DNA of 64,000 bases from Serripes groenlandicus (Eukaryota > Mollusca > Bivalvia > Cardiida > Cardiidae). The notes under the pieces were generated by a model, which worked only from the letters and a program-made list of their open reading frames with translations, made no database searches and was not told the origin of the DNA. Both the position numbers and the translations under genes were made by a program. The stretch is taken from NCBI GenBank assembly GCA_031761405.1, contig JASEVX010000007.1, forward strand, positions 39,425,248-39,489,247, read 5' to 3'. Shown one piece after another: positions 41,893-53,950 of the stretch (positions within the stretch are counted from its first letter, which is position 1; each line of letters opens with the position of its first letter).

Positions 41893-43854
41893 AGAAATTA
41901 CGACACATCATGATTGTTACCTATAATAAAAAGAAAATCTTACATACCCTGACCCCATACCAACAAAAACGTCATTTTTAGCTCACCTATGCACGAAGTG
42001 CAAGGTGAGCTATTGTGATCACATTTTGTCCGGCGTCCGTCCGGCGTGCGTCGTCAACATTTCAGCTTGTTAACACTCTACAGGCTACATTTTGCATCCA
42101 ATCTTCATGAAAGTGTATCAGAACATTCATCTCCATCAACTCTTGGACAAGTTCGAAAGTGGGCCATATGATGTCAAAAACGAGGTCACTAGGTCAAATT
42201 GAAGCGAAATCTTGTTAACACTCTGGAGGCCACATTTTCAACTTGAGCATGTTGAACCTTTATCAGAATGTTTGTCTTGATGATATGTAGGTCAAGTTCG
42301 AACATGGGTCATGTCGGGTCAAAAAATAGGTCACTAGGTCAAATTGAAGGAAAATCTTGTTAACACTCCAGAGGCCGCAATTTTTGTTTCAGCAGTTTGA
42401 AATTTTACAAATGTTTGTCTTAAAAATATCTAGGTCAAGTTCAAATATGGGTCATATTGGGTCAGAACTAGGTCACTAGGCCAAATTGAAGGGTAATCTT
42501 GTTAACAATGTAGAGACCACATTTTCAACTTGAGCATATTGAAATTTTGTCAGAATGTTTGTCTTAAAGATATCTAGGTCAAGTTTAAATATGGGTCATA
42601 TTAGGTCAGAAACTACTTCACTAGGCCAAATTGAGGGAAAATCTTGTTAACTCTATAGAAGCCGCATGTTTTGCTTCAGCAGCTTGAAATTTGGTCAGAT
42701 ATCTAGGCCAAGTTCGAATATGGGTCATGCCAGGTTAAAAACTAGGTCACTAGGCCAAATTGAAGGGTAATCTTGTTAAAACTCTTGATAAGGGATTTTT
42801 AACTTGAGCATTTTTCTTGATGATATGTAAGTCAAGTTTGATCAAGGGTCATGTTGTGTCAAAAAGTAGGTCACTAGGTCAAATTGAAGGAAATCTTGTT
42901 AACACTCTAGAGGCCGCATTTTTTGAAATTTTGTCAGAATGTTTGTCTTAAAGATATTTAGGTCAAGTTCGAATATGGGTCATATTGGGTCAGAAACTAC
43001 TTCACTAGGCCAAATTGAGGGAAAATCTTGTTAACTCTATAGAAGCCGCATGTTTTGCTTCAGCAGCTTGAAATTTGGTCAGATATCTAGGCCAAGTTCG
43101 AATATGGGTCATGCCGGGTTAAAAACTAGGTCACTAGGCCAAATTGAAGGGTAATCTTGTTAAAACTCTTGATAAGGGATTTTTAACTTGAGCATTTTTC
43201 TTGATGATATGTAAGTCAAGTTTGATCAAGGGTCATGTTGTGTCAAAAAGTAGGTCACTATGTCAAATTGAAGGAAATCTTGTTAACACTCTAGAGGCCG
43301 CATTTTTTGAAATTTTGTCAGAATGTTTGTCTTAAAGATATTTAGGTCAAGTTCGAATATGGGTCATATTGGGTCAGAAACTAGGGCACTAGGCCAAATT
43401 GAAGGAACATCTTGTTAACTCTGTAGAAGTGGCAGCATTTTTTGCTACAGCAGCTTGACATTTAATGGGAATGTTTATCTAAATGATACCTAAGCCAATT
43501 TCGAATATGGATCATGTAGGGTCAAAAACTAGGTCACTAGGCCAAATTGAAGGAAAATCGTGTAAACACTTTGGATGAAATTTAGTCAGAATGTTTGTCT
43601 GAGTTATATCTAGGTCAAGTTCGAATATGGGTCATATTGGGTCAGAAACAAGGTCAATAAAGGAAAATATTGTTCAAACTCCGGAGGCCGCATTTTAGTT
43701 TGAGCAAGTTGAAAATTTGTCAGACTGTTGTCTTGATGATATCTAGTCAATGTTGGAATATGGGTCATATCAGGTAAAAAAAATATAGATCACTAGGCCA
43801 AATGAAGGAAAATTTTGTTAACACTGTGGAGGTTGCATTCAGAATAATTGTCTT

Positions 43855-44220
43855 GATGTGTTTTGCATTGCAGTTCATTGACGCCGCGTGGAAGCGCGGC
43901 GTCAGTATGGGATAGGTTTTAATTTTGTACCATGGGGTGACGTAATCAAAAAGGGAGAAACCCACAGATATTATTGTAAAGAAAAACTCTGTAATATGTT
44001 TGAAAAAACAGCCTATATGGTTGAATAAATTGTATTAACTGATTTAAGAAACAACAAGATACAAAATATGTACATCTTTCACAGTTGTTACAAAACTTTA
44101 GATACATTTAAATTGTGTTTAATAACTGTTCCCCAACTAATTAGGCTAAGCTTTTTTTATGAGTTGATTTACGGAGTTCACTAGGCTACGCTGTTTTAAT
44201 TGTTTGGTTTACAAATTTAT
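43855..44220. other. non-satellite insertion with GACGCCGCG hairpin
   Basis: The satellite phase is lost at 43855 and resumes at about 44218 (TTTATTGAAAATCTTGTTAAC). The insert begins TTCATTGACGCCGCGTGGAAGCGCGGCGTC, a stem of GACGCCGCG/CGCGGCGTC with a 6-base loop. A related word, GCGCGGCGTC, recurs at 46090. The rest is unassigned. Confidence 0.5.
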
Positions 44221-44349
44221 TGAAAATCTTGTTAACACTCTGAAGCCGCATTTTTGACTTGAGCATGTTGAAACTTTGTCAGAATGTTTGTCTTATGATA
44301 TCTAGCACAAGTTTGAATATAGGTCATGTCGGGTCAAAAACTAGGTCAC

Positions 44350-44478
44350 TAGGCTAAATTGTTTTAGTTTTAGGGACATTTCATATATTGTAAAAATTGT
44401 ATAAATATTATGTATTATGGGCCGGTGGCCTAAGTACTTCTGAATAAAGATTTGTCATTGTCATTGTCATTGTCATTG
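44350..44478 (+). mobile_element. 5'-truncated LINE 3' tail
   Basis: TTAGGGACATTTCATATATTG, then GGGCCGGTGGCCTAAGTACTTC, AATAAAG and four copies of TCATTG, inserted between satellite words (GGCTAAATTG and GAAGGAAAATTTTG). A short 3' end with a hexanucleotide repeat tail is typical of a dead-on-arrival non-LTR retrotransposon insertion. The clade cannot be told. Confidence 0.55.
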
Positions 44479-45367
44479 AAGGAAAATTTTGTTAACACTC
44501 TGGAAGGCATATTTTAAACTTGAGCATGTTGACACTTTGTCAGAAAGTTTGTCTCGATTATATCTAGGCCAAGTTTGAAACTGGGTTATGTCGGGTCAAA
44601 AACTAGGTCACTAGGCCAAATTTAATGAAAATCTTGTTAACACTCTAGAAGCCGTATTTTTGGCTTGAACATGTTGAACATTTGTCAGAATGTTTGTCTT
44701 AGTGATATCTAGGCCGAGTTTGAATAAAGATCATGTCGGGTCAAAAACTAGGTCACTAGGCCAAATTTAAAGAAAAGCTTGTTAACACTCTAAGAGCCGC
44801 ATTTTTTACTTGAGCATGTTGAAACTTTCTCAGAAAGTTTGTCTTGATGATATCTAGGCCAAGTTTGAATATTGGTCATGTCCGGTAAAAAACTAGGTCA
44901 CTAGGCCAAATGTAAGGAACATCTTGTTAACACTTTGGAAGCCACTTTTTTGGCTTGAGCATGATGAAACTATGTTGGAATGTTTGTCTTGGTAATATCT
45001 AGGCTAAGTTTGAATGTAGGTCATGACCGGTCAAAAACTACGTCACTAGGCCAAATTTAAGGAAAGTCTTATTAACACTTTGGAAGCCACATTTTTGAGT
45101 TGAGCATGTTGAAACTTTCTCAGAATGTTTGTCTTAGTGATATCTAGGTAAAGTTCGAATATGGGTCACGTCAGGACAACTAGGTCACTAGGCTAAATTG
45201 CAGAACAATCTAGTTAACACTATAGAGATTGCATTTTTGACTTGAGCAGCTTGAAATTTTGTCAGAAATTTTGTCTAGATGATATTGCCATTGGCGCTGA
45301 AAGAGTAAAGTCTTAAATAACCCATTCTCAGGTGAGCGATTCCAGGGCATCATGGCCCTCTTGTTTC

Positions 45368-46137
45368 CAATTTATTTTTGTTGTATTACTCAACTTAAAA
45401 CGTTCCTCCCCATACAGTTGTTCATTCAGACCATTGTATTCTTGCTATATGTTGACTATACATGAAAACTTTTTCTTTTAATTTCATAAATGCTTAATTT
45501 CGATATTAAATATCTTTAAACTTGTTAGAATTATTTGTATATTTTGTTTATATACTCTCGTTTTTTGTTATCATACTTCTGCTCAACTGGAAGGAGAATC
45601 GACTTCCCTCTCTCCTTCCAAAGCTTGTGTCACACTTAACTTATAATTAGAGGCATTAACACTTAAGTTAATATCTGTTAATATTTCAGTATCTATGTTT
45701 TTTGTTTGTCTAATTGATCTAGTTAGAGCAGATTTAAAATTAAGAAACTTCAGCTTATTTTGTTGCAGTCAATGTTAAGCAAACGGTAAAACAAATAGTT
45801 TGAAGACTTTTAAAACTCGTCATTTCACGACTAAATTGTACATGCTAAATATCATATAGATCGTAGCATATAAAGTATATACTCCACTCCCTACGTCAAA
45901 ATGGACCCTTTTTGCTATTGATAACATTTTATTATAGACTATGGTATCCAGGTAGCAATAAGGAATATCTCGGCCTTCTTGTTTAAGATAAAGGTACATT
46001 TGGCCTTCTTTACATCCTGTCCGTTTGCACAGGTTATTTAAATGTATTGAACTGCATCTGCTTTCCTTTAAGTCATGCCTTAAAAGCATGCGCGGCGTCT
46101 TTGATGCTTAGCATCAAAATTCGTCTTGTTGTATAAT
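45368..46137. other. no gene recognised
   Basis: Contains a small inverted repeat AACTGGAAGGAGAATCGAC/TCTCTCCTTCCAAAG (45586-45626) and GATGCTTAGCATC (46101-46113). An 89-codon open frame (45820-46089, minus) has no domain I recognise and I do not call it. Confidence 0.4.
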
Positions 46138-46177
46138 TAAGGTGAGCGATCCAGGGCTATCATGGCCCTCTTGTTTT
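46138..46177 (-). mobile_element. 5'-terminal fragment of a pearl-like element
   Basis: AAGGTGAGCGATCCAGGGCTATCATGGCCCTCTTGTTTT is the 5' hairpin and subterminal arm in reverse; no body follows. Confidence 0.55.
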
Positions 46178-47126
46178 AATAGAAAACCTGTTGTTGATTT
46201 TTTTTCTGTCACATTTGAACATGTTGTCTATTACCTGCTTATGACATCATAGGAATTTGAAGTCACATGATTACATTCCGTAAAGTTTTCTCGACTATAG
46301 AAAACATGGAAGAAATTAAGGACCAAAATTTTAAAAAATGTTTTTTTGTTTTTTGGCATGTATGTTTGTGGTGGCTATCAATTTTAACATATGCTATTTT
46401 TAAACTTCTAAATCATATGCTGTGTTACAAAAATTAAGGATGTTATTATAAGCACTAAAAAAATAACAAAGAAATGGGTCATTTTTTGAAAATATGATTA
46501 AATTGTGCCAATAAGAAAAATTAACAAATTGAATCTGAAAATATTGCGTAAATAAGTTCATAGTTTGGAACAGTTAATAAATTACTATTTCAATTAAATA
46601 TAATTGTTCTAGTGGCAAATGTTTTATAGGATAATCCTTTTCACATTAAATCTCACAATCTTTTAAAGAGTTGATACAACAGGACCACCATACTAATGCT
46701 TTTTGTAATTATACCGGTGAGTGATTGCCTCCCTTGAATGTCAATTTCACAATGGCTGCGGATGGACTCGATTTTTGGAACTTTGCACAGAAGTGAATGA
46801 TTATTTTGTATAAGTTAATTAACAAGGACATATAAAGGAAAGAGTGACACTGGATATAATTTACAGTTAAGTTTGCTTTATTATTATTTTTAAAAAAAAA
46901 CACGTAAGTACACCGATAATAGGGAGTCCCATCCTAATAATATGTTACGCTTTTGTTTAATATTATTATACTTGTATGTGGTTGAATAAGGTAGTTTTCC
47001 CTTCATTCATGTTCTTTATCTGTCCGTATGTTTATCCAACTAGGGCAGGTAAAGTTGTCCATTCTACAAATTAGACATTAGTATATTTCAACATACATCA
47101 GTGATGCTAGTGATAACTAGATCTTT
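46178..47126. other. no recognisable feature
   Basis: AT-rich intergenic DNA (short open frame 46709-46903 on minus has no recognisable content). Confidence 0.4.
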
Positions 47127-47708
47127 TTATACGCCCGTTTTGAAAAAACGGATCGTATTATAGTTTTACCTGCGGCGTACGGGCGGGCGGCGTCCAGTAT
47201 GTTGTCAGCTCAATAACTTTAGAAGCCTTTGTCCAATCATCACCAAATTTAGTCAGGATGTGTATTGGGATAATATCTCAGACAAGTTCGATAACTAGCC
47301 ATATCGCTTTAGTCAATCAAGAGTTATTGCCCTTTAATTATAGAAATTACCCAAAATTGGTTTTGTCAGCTCAATAACTTTAGAAGTCTTTGTCAAATGA
47401 TCACCAAATTTGGTCAGAATGTGTATTGGGCTAATATCTCGGACAAGTTCGATAACTAGCCATATCGCTTTAGTCAATCAAGAGTTATTGCCCTTTAATT
47501 ATAGAAATTACCTAAAATTGGTCTTGTCAGCTCAATAACTTTAGAAACCTTTATCCAATCATTACTAAATTTGGTCAGAATGTGTATTGGCATAATGTAC
47601 TAACAGTGTCTGCTCTCTAAGTTTGGCTGATGTACAACCAATTACCACTATACTTGGTCTCAAAAAAACAGGACGGGCGTATTTTGTGACATTTGGCGCT
47701 CTTGTTTT
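47127..47708 (-). mobile_element. pearl-like element, TACGCCCGT type, minus orientation
   Basis: On the minus strand: AAAACAAGAGCGCCAAATGTC, subterminal TACGCCCGT (complement of 47673-47681), about 2.7 units of ~148 bp (plus: GTCAGCTCAATAACTTTAGAAG, CGGACAAGTTCGATAACTAGCC), a GCCGCCCGCCCG-like segment (47180-47200), and ACGGGCGTA (47130-47138) after a hairpin CCGTTTTTTCAAAACGG. The arms are 9-bp perfect complements. Confidence 0.65.
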
Positions 47709-48332
47709 CTTTAGTTTACACATGAGCGGCATTGTTTGTTCTTCTTTTCCTTAGTATCACTTCTCTGCCGGCCGTCCGTCTGTCCGACCGTTTGTGTGTC
47801 TGCCTATCCATCTGGCACGTTGCATTAATTGATCTTAACGTTTTTACTGTTTGCCAGATTTATTTCAAAGTGGTAACGTTTTTACATTGAGATCAGCAGA
47901 ACGGAACAATATTAGGAATATAACTCTAGTCGGCACTGGTTAATTTGTCAGTGCTTCCGGAGCTTAATTTCAAAACCCGAATACTAATCAATTGGTTGTT
48001 TTCATATTGTGAATATGGTGATAGCAAAAAGGAGGTAGGATATGCAACAAAAAATAATTATGTTTGATTGCTTTTGACTAGATGATAAGACTGGTTTACA
48101 ACGGTTTAAAGGACACACGATGTCAGTGTGTACACACGTTATGTATACACGTCTGCACGTTCTAGAGTCAATTAGCAATCAATGCTGAAAATGTAGCCTA
48201 ATTTAGGTTGGAGATCGAGCATTATAATATATGCCTATATTTTTATAAATTGAACAGTTTGGCAAATAGTGAAATTGTGCATGTTTTGTGTTTGTTATTG
48301 CACTCAATTTTTTCGAAGCAGTTTAACAACCT
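47709..48332. other. no recognisable feature
   Basis: Short GTCCGTCTGTCCGACC run at 47773-47790 may be the remnant of a pearl microsatellite; nothing else is recognised. Confidence 0.35.
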
Positions 48333-48367
48333 CAGACATATAAATACACTGTGTTTATATGTCTCTG
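48333..48367. mobile_element. 35-bp palindromic mini-element, copy 2
   Basis: CAGACATATAAATACAC then TGTGTTTATATGTCTCTG. The flanks ACAACCT (48326-48332) and ACAACTC (48368-48374) share five of seven bases, a decayed duplication. Confidence 0.6.
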
Positions 48368-48527
48368 ACAACTCTCAATCATGAAATGTGAAGGGACTAA
48401 ATTGAACAGACCTGTTTAATATCGGACATCATTGAAACAAACACCAAACTAATGGATACTGTTTTCTCTCCTTTCTTGATAATTTTGTCATTTCTAAAGT
48501 GTACAAAATAGTTTATCTTAATATGGC

Positions 48528-48567
48528 CAGAAACATATAAACACATATATATGTTTATATGTCTCTG
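48528..48567. mobile_element. 40-bp palindromic mini-element, copy 3
   Basis: CAGAAACATATAAACAC, a TATA loop, then ATGTTTATATGTCTCTG. ATATGGC flanks both sides exactly (48521-48527 and 48568-48574), or ATATGGCC if the terminal C is shared. Confidence 0.65.
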
Positions 48568-49220
48568 ATATGGCCTAGCGACCTTGTGATGAACATGTGA
48601 TTACCCGAACAATTTAGATCACAAATAGCCATTCTTATGAGCTAAAACGGTAGTCTATCGAGTACCAACTAGATTTTTCATAAATTTGGAATGGCCTAAC
48701 TTTGAACACATCATGACCAGTTTCAGAACGTAACTAAAAAATCACAAAGACAACATTCTAACATTATTCTACTGTCAAAAGATGCAGGGTTGATACATTC
48801 TCAAATTTACCCGCCCCAGAGCGCCCTACACCGATATACTGGTTGTTACTTTGCAGGATTTCCCATACGATCTCCACTACAGTGCCATTGGCGCTTTGAT
48901 TATGAGGGGGATTCAGTTATGCTAAATACCTCCGTATATTGTCATGCCCAGCTTTCAGGAAGTGTAAATATGTAAATGTTTTTTTTTCTTAATTGTCCAG
49001 GGATCAGTTAAATACGTTTCATAACAAGCTAAACAGTATGCACATTATACAAAGTAAACGTACACAATGTAAAGTTTTAATCCACGAAGTTGTATACATA
49101 ATTTAGAAATTTAAGTTAGACATAAGGATCTTAAATGTTTCTTTTAAATATCTGGAAAACGAGTAGCTTGAAAGCGGGTAGCTCCAAAACCTTTTGAGAA
49201 AATCCCTGCAATGAAAATTA
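48568..49220. other. no gene called
   Basis: A 61-codon open frame at 48790-48975 has a TTGCAG before GATTTCCC and could be an exon of something, but no domain is recognised and there is no supporting neighbour. Confidence 0.3.
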
Positions 49221-49224
49221 CGGA

Positions 49225-50265
49225 AATACGGCTGTCGTGCATCGTCAACATTTTCCCTTGTTAATACTCTACAGGCTACATTTTCCATCGGATCTTCATG
49301 AAAGTTTATCAGAATATTCATCTTCATCAAATCTTGGATAAGTTCGAAACTGGGCCATTTGAGGTCAAAAACTAAGTCACTAGGTCAAATTAAACGAAAA
49401 TCTTGTTTACACTCTAGAGACCACATTTTCAACTTGAACATGTTGAAACGTTATCAGAATGTTTGTCTTGATGATGTAAGTCAAGTTCGAACATGAGTCA
49501 TGTCGGGTCAAAAAAGTAGGTCACTTTGTCAAATTGAAGAAAAAGCTTGTTAACACTCTAGAGCCCTTAATTTTTGCTTCAGCAGTTTGACATTTTTGGC
49601 AGAATGTTGATATTAATGATTTTTAGGTCAAGTTCAAATACGGGTCATATTGGGTCAGAAACTAGGTCATTTTTTGCTAATGCAGCTTGAAATTTGGTCA
49701 GAATGTTTATCTAGGCCGAGTTTGAATATAGGTCAAACCGGGTCAAAAACTAGGCCACTAAGCCAAATTAAATGGAAATCTTGTTAACACTTTGAAGGCC
49801 TTATTTTCAACTTGAGCATGTTGAAACTTTATCAGAATGTTTGTCTTGATGATATGTAGGTCAAGTTCGAACATGGGTTATGAATGTTTGTATTAATGAT
49901 ATCCAGGTTAAGTTCAATGTCATAAACTAGGTCACTAGGCCAAATTGAAGGAAAATCTTGTTAACTCTGTAGAAGCATCTTTTTTGGCTAAAGCAGCTTG
50001 AAATTTGGTCAGAATTCTATCTAAATGATATCAAGGTCAAGTTTGAATATGTGTCATGCCGGGTTTAAAACTAGGTCACTAGGCCAAATTGAAGGAAAAT
50101 CTTGTTACTGCATTTTTAGCTTAAGCATGTTGAAACTTTATCAGAATGTTGTTCTTGATGATATCTAGGTCAAGTTCTAACATGGGTCATATTGGGTCAA
50201 AAAGTAGGTCTCTAGGTCAAATTGAAGGAAAATATTGTTAACACTCTAGAGCCAACATACCCCGC
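49225..50265 (-). repeat. satellite block of the GGTCACTAGGCCAAATTGAAGG type, no termini
   Basis: About seven diverged units (GAAAATCTTGTTAACACTC, AGAATGTTTGTCTTGATGA, AAACTAGGTCACTAGG). It starts at CGGCTGTCGTGCATCGTCAAC, the region just inside a 3' end, but the terminal hairpins are lost on both sides. Confidence 0.6.
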
Positions 50266-50384
50266 ATTGCGGTACTTTCAGTACTTTGATTTTACACTTT
50301 GTTACATCGACGGGATTTCATATAATAATCAAAGCACTGAAAGTGCTGACGGCCTGGGGGCTGCAGGAAGGTTGGAGGAATAAG

Positions 50385-50652
50385 TTTGTTTGTTTGTTTG
50401 GAGTTTAACGCCGCTTTCAACAGCTTTGGTCATATCACGGCGGTCAGTGCACCTACCCATGTTTTCCTGGCTTTCCCACACCAGTACTTACACAACATTC
50501 TTTCGAAACCACTGACTACTTTCTCACATAGATCAGAGGTGAGAGGCAATGGAAAACATCGCCCGAAAGAATGTCGCCGCAACCGGGTATCGAACCCGTG
50601 ACCTCCAGATCACGAGTCAGATACGCTACCAATTGAGCTACCCGGCCGGGTC
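50385..50652 (-). mobile_element. tRNA-derived SINE, young copy with 12-bp target duplication
   Basis: TGGAGGAATAAG at 50373-50384 and 50653-50664 flanks a copy that differs from 22967-23234 at only a few positions (e.g. CACCTACCC versus CACCTTTCC). A and B boxes are intact. Confidence 0.85.
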
Positions 50653-50774
50653 TGGAGGAATAAGAAAATATTTAAGGAAATAACAATTGCAGCTTATGTT
50701 TATGTATTTATTGTTAAGAAGTTGAAAGATCATATCAAAAATAATAAATATTATGAAACTGCCAATTTGAAAAC

Positions 50775-52810
50775 AGGAGGACCGTGTTGGCACTACATCG
50801 CTCACCTGAGTGCAAGAGCTCACACGTATACATTTTAGAACATGAAGAATCAAAGGAAAATTTAACAGCAGGTTTAGGCAGAATATTTTGAAATTTCTGC
50901 CTTATTATATTGGGAAATATGTTAAAGTTAAATCAACTTCCATCAAGTAGAAATAATTCTCTAAACCATGTACTAGACTGGGTGAAAGTGCAAATCAATG
51001 CAAAACTCATCAAGACAATTATTCTGACAAAGGTTCAAAATGAAACCTCCAGAGTGTTATCGAAATTTTCCTTCATTTGGCCTAGTGACCTAGTTTTTAA
51101 CCCGGCGTGACCCATGTTCGAACTTGGCCTAGATATCATTAAGATAAAAATTCTGACCACATTTTAAACAAGAGGGCCAAGATGGCCCTAAATCGATCAC
51201 CTGAATGATAGTAAATTAGAAGCAAATATTTAACTGCAAATATCTGTGAAAATTTAATCAGGAGTTCAATTGAAACTGCAAGGAGTGGACACTCAGTTAA
51301 AGAAATAGTTTATCAGTAAAAGCCATTTGTATCTTGAAATCTAACAAGAACTTTAATAAGAATGGAATTATAAAGTGTTGTCATTTTGCACCTTTCCTGA
51401 TGCGGCTTTGCTGCCCTGTTTGTCAACGAAATCAATATGGCTTGAACAGATTTTGTAGAGAGTCACTCAAAGAATATTTCTGCCAAATTATCTTGGAATC
51501 TGACAAATGGATTATGGAGATGGAGGTTTTTAAAGTTTGGGTATTTTTCTCAATTTCTGATGCCGCAGCAACAAAAGTTCTACACAGAATGTAAGTCTTT
51601 GAACAATTTTGAAAAAGGACCATCAAAGGAACATTCCTGTGAAGTAACGTTGAAATTGGTAGAGTAGAATGGTAGGAGTTGTCATTTGTAGCTAAAAGTT
51701 CAATTTACCCCTTTTGTGATGACGCGAGGTTGCTATGATTTTATAACCAATCAATACGGCTTGAAAAAAATCAAGTAGAGGATCACTGAAGTAAGATTCC
51801 TATTCAATTTTCTTAATATCAGACAAGGACTTAAAAAAAAATGAATTTTTTAGATTTTTTCATTTTGCCCCTTTTCTGATGCCTCCTGGCTGCCATGTTT
51901 TCAACCAAACAGTATGCCTTGAACAATCTTTGTAGAGGGTCACCCAAGGAACATTTCTACTAAACTATATTGGAATCTGACATGCAGATTCAGAGTAGAA
52001 GATTTTAGAAGTTTGGACATTTTGCCCCCTTTCTGATGCCGCAGCAACCAAAGTTCTCAATGGAATTTAAATCTTAGAACAGTTTTGAAAGAGGGCCACC
52101 AAAGGAACATTCCTGTGAAGTTTGGATGAAATTGGTCCTGTGATTTATGAGGAGATGATGTTTAAAGCTAAAAGTTAACGAGATGATTTTGCCCCTTTTC
52201 TGATGCCTCCTGACTGCCATGTTTTTCAACCAAACAGTATGCCTTGAACAATCTTTGTAGAAGGTCTACCAAGGAACATTTCTACTAAACTATATTGGAA
52301 TCTGACATGCAGATTCAGAGGAGAAGATTTTTAAAGTTCGGACATTTTGCCCCCTTTCTGATGCCGCAGCAACCCAAGTTCTCAATGGAATTTAAATTTT
52401 TGAACAACTTTGAAAGAGGGCCACCTAAGGAACATTCCTGTGAAGTTTGGATGCAATTGGTTCTGTGGTTCAGGAGGAGATGATGTTTAAAGCTAAAAGT
52501 TAACGACGACGGACGACAGACGACGGACAAAAAGTGATCAGAATAGCTCACCTTGAGCCTTTGGCTCTAGGTGATCTAAAAATGCGGCTTCTACAGTGTT
52601 GACAAGATTTTCCTTCAATTTTGCCTAGTGACCTAATTTTTGAACAGACGTGACCAATTTTCAAACTTGGCCTACATAGCATCAAGACAAACATTCTGAA
52701 ACAGTTTCAACATGCTCAAAATAAAAATGCAGCCTCCAGAGTGTTAACACGATTTCCCTTCAGTTTGGCCAAGTGACCTAGTTTCTGACCCAATATGACA
52801 TATATTCGCC
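50775..52810 (-). mobile_element. old pearl-like remnant split by a younger element
   Basis: ATCGCTCACCTGAGTGCAAG at 50798 is 5'-end-like. 50990-51165 and 52582-52810 carry satellite units (TTGGCCTAGTGACCTAGTTTTT, GAACTTGGCCTAGATATC) in one orientation. The unit is cut at CTGACCACATTT and resumes as AAAATGCGGCTTCTAC after the inserted element. Confidence 0.5.
51173..52581 (+). mobile_element. full-length pearl-like element, GGGCCAAGATGGCCC type
   Basis: 5' AAACAAGAGGGCCAAGATGGCCC, subterminal GATCACCT (51195-51202). Units of about 160 bp follow (CATTTTGCCCCTTTTCTGATGC, GCCATGTTTTTCAACCAAAC, AAGGAACATTCCTGTGAAG), then ACGACGGACGACAGACGACGG (52503-52525), hairpin GAGCC-TTT-GGCTC, AGGTGATC (52569-52576) and TAAAAA. 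Same family as 60882-63922. Confidence 0.7.
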
Positions 52811-53400
52811 CGGTTGATGGAGAGGTTGGCGTTTGCACTTTACCGCTACAACTTAGTTATTGGTGCATTGGGGGTTGAAGAGGAGAGGCATGGTCTCAAT
52901 CACCTCACTGCCACCCTCCCTCTCTTGTGGGTCCTGCACTCCCCTTCTCCTTCAGTCGTCCCATCTTTTCTAGAGCATCCTGTAGTACTGTTATTCTGAC
53001 ACTTTTGTGATAAACTGTGTGTTATTAACTTGTTACCTTCTGTGAAGAGCGCGACTGGATGATCTGATGAATGATGCGATGAGCCGGCTTTCATAACCTG
53101 CGAGCCACAGTGGGTGGTCGGCCTGTCCCCGGTCAATGTCTGCCCGAATTCCGGCCGGGCTCTGAGCTGCGTCTGGATTGTCTGGGTAGTCCAAAAAGTG
53201 GCCCGGTACTCGCCCTATATGTGTAATGCCCGGCCGGACATCAGCCAGGCATCAGCCGATTAATGTGCGATGAGGTTTTAAGTCCGAGTTAACTCGATGC
53301 CCAAGAGGAGTCCCGAAGGATTCCGGCCGAAAATGCCTAGAAATCCGCCACAAACTACTCGCAAGGTAATTGTGATTGGGGTTTAAGTGATACTAGGTAG
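52811..53400. other. GC-rich island of unknown nature
   Basis: From GCCCGGTTGATGGAGAGG to CCGGCCGAAAATGCC this stretch is clearly richer in G+C than its surroundings (several CCGGCCGG words, 53150-53240). Short open frames exist on both strands (52814-52999 plus, 52900-53136 minus) but neither shows a known domain. It may be a fragment of an unrecognised retroelement or of a host exon/CpG-rich region. Confidence 0.35.
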
Positions 53401-53692
53401 GCTACGTTTTTAATTCGTAAAGGTTGATATCCATATATCTATGTGTAGACATAAGGCACATTCATGTATACATTTTCTTCTTGATGATCTTCAGCCGGAC
53501 TTCACGAGGCCAATAGTTGAAATTCTTTCTTCGAACTTGCAATTTGTCACCAAAAATGTGATCACTATCCAACGAATTGTGCGGACATGCGGATCGCTTG
53601 ATTTCCTTAACCAATTCGTCAATCGTTGACTGGTTGGTAAGATAAGAGTGATACACCATCCCGTTTATTCCTCCAGCACTCGATTTACATAG

Positions 53693-53950
53693 CTACACGA
53701 GTAATGCAACACAAGCTAATTAAATGGTATTGACATTAACAGTGATTCAGATGAAACTAAACACAATAACAACATTATTATGGTCACACAAATGCTTCAG
53801 AAGCATGATCGTATGAAGAGAAAGCTACACGAGTAAAGCAACACAAGCTAATTTAATGGTATTGACATTGACAGTGATTCAGATGAAACTAAACACAATA
53901 ACAACATTATTTTGGTCACAACTATGCATCAGAAGCATGGTCTAATGAAG
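53693..53950 (+). repeat. 131-bp tandem duplication
   Basis: CTACACGAGTAATGCAACAC...ATGAAGAGAAAG (53693-53823) is repeated at 53824-53950 with few changes (CTACACGAGTAAAGCAACAC). Confidence 0.8.

Larger units (their letters stand above)
41978..45367 (-). mobile_element. long pearl-like element (3.4 kb), minus orientation
   Basis: On the minus strand it begins AAACAAGAGGGCCATGATGCCC (45367 down) with GCTCACC (45332-45338). It ends at a hairpin TGCAC-TTC-GTGCA followed by GGTGAGC (41981-41987) and TAAAAA. The body is about 20 units of 130-165 bp (plus-strand landmarks: GAAAATCTTGTTAACACTCT, CAGAATGTTTGTCTTGATGA, AAAAACTAGGTCACTAGGCC). It contains a 384-bp higher-order duplication and two foreign insertions (about 43855-44220 and 44350-44478). 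No protein is encoded. Confidence 0.7.

Noticed and set aside
41978..45367. Idea that the regular 130-165-bp units are a CRISPR or protein-coding repeat
   Set aside because: Units are diverged over their full length, have no constant spacer pattern, and contain stops in all frames.
45820..46089. 89-codon minus-strand open frame
   Set aside because: Cysteines do not form a recognisable motif, and neighbouring sequence is repeat-derived.
48790..48975. Possible exon (61 codons)
   Set aside because: An AG precedes it and a frame is open, but no domain and no partner exon can be shown.
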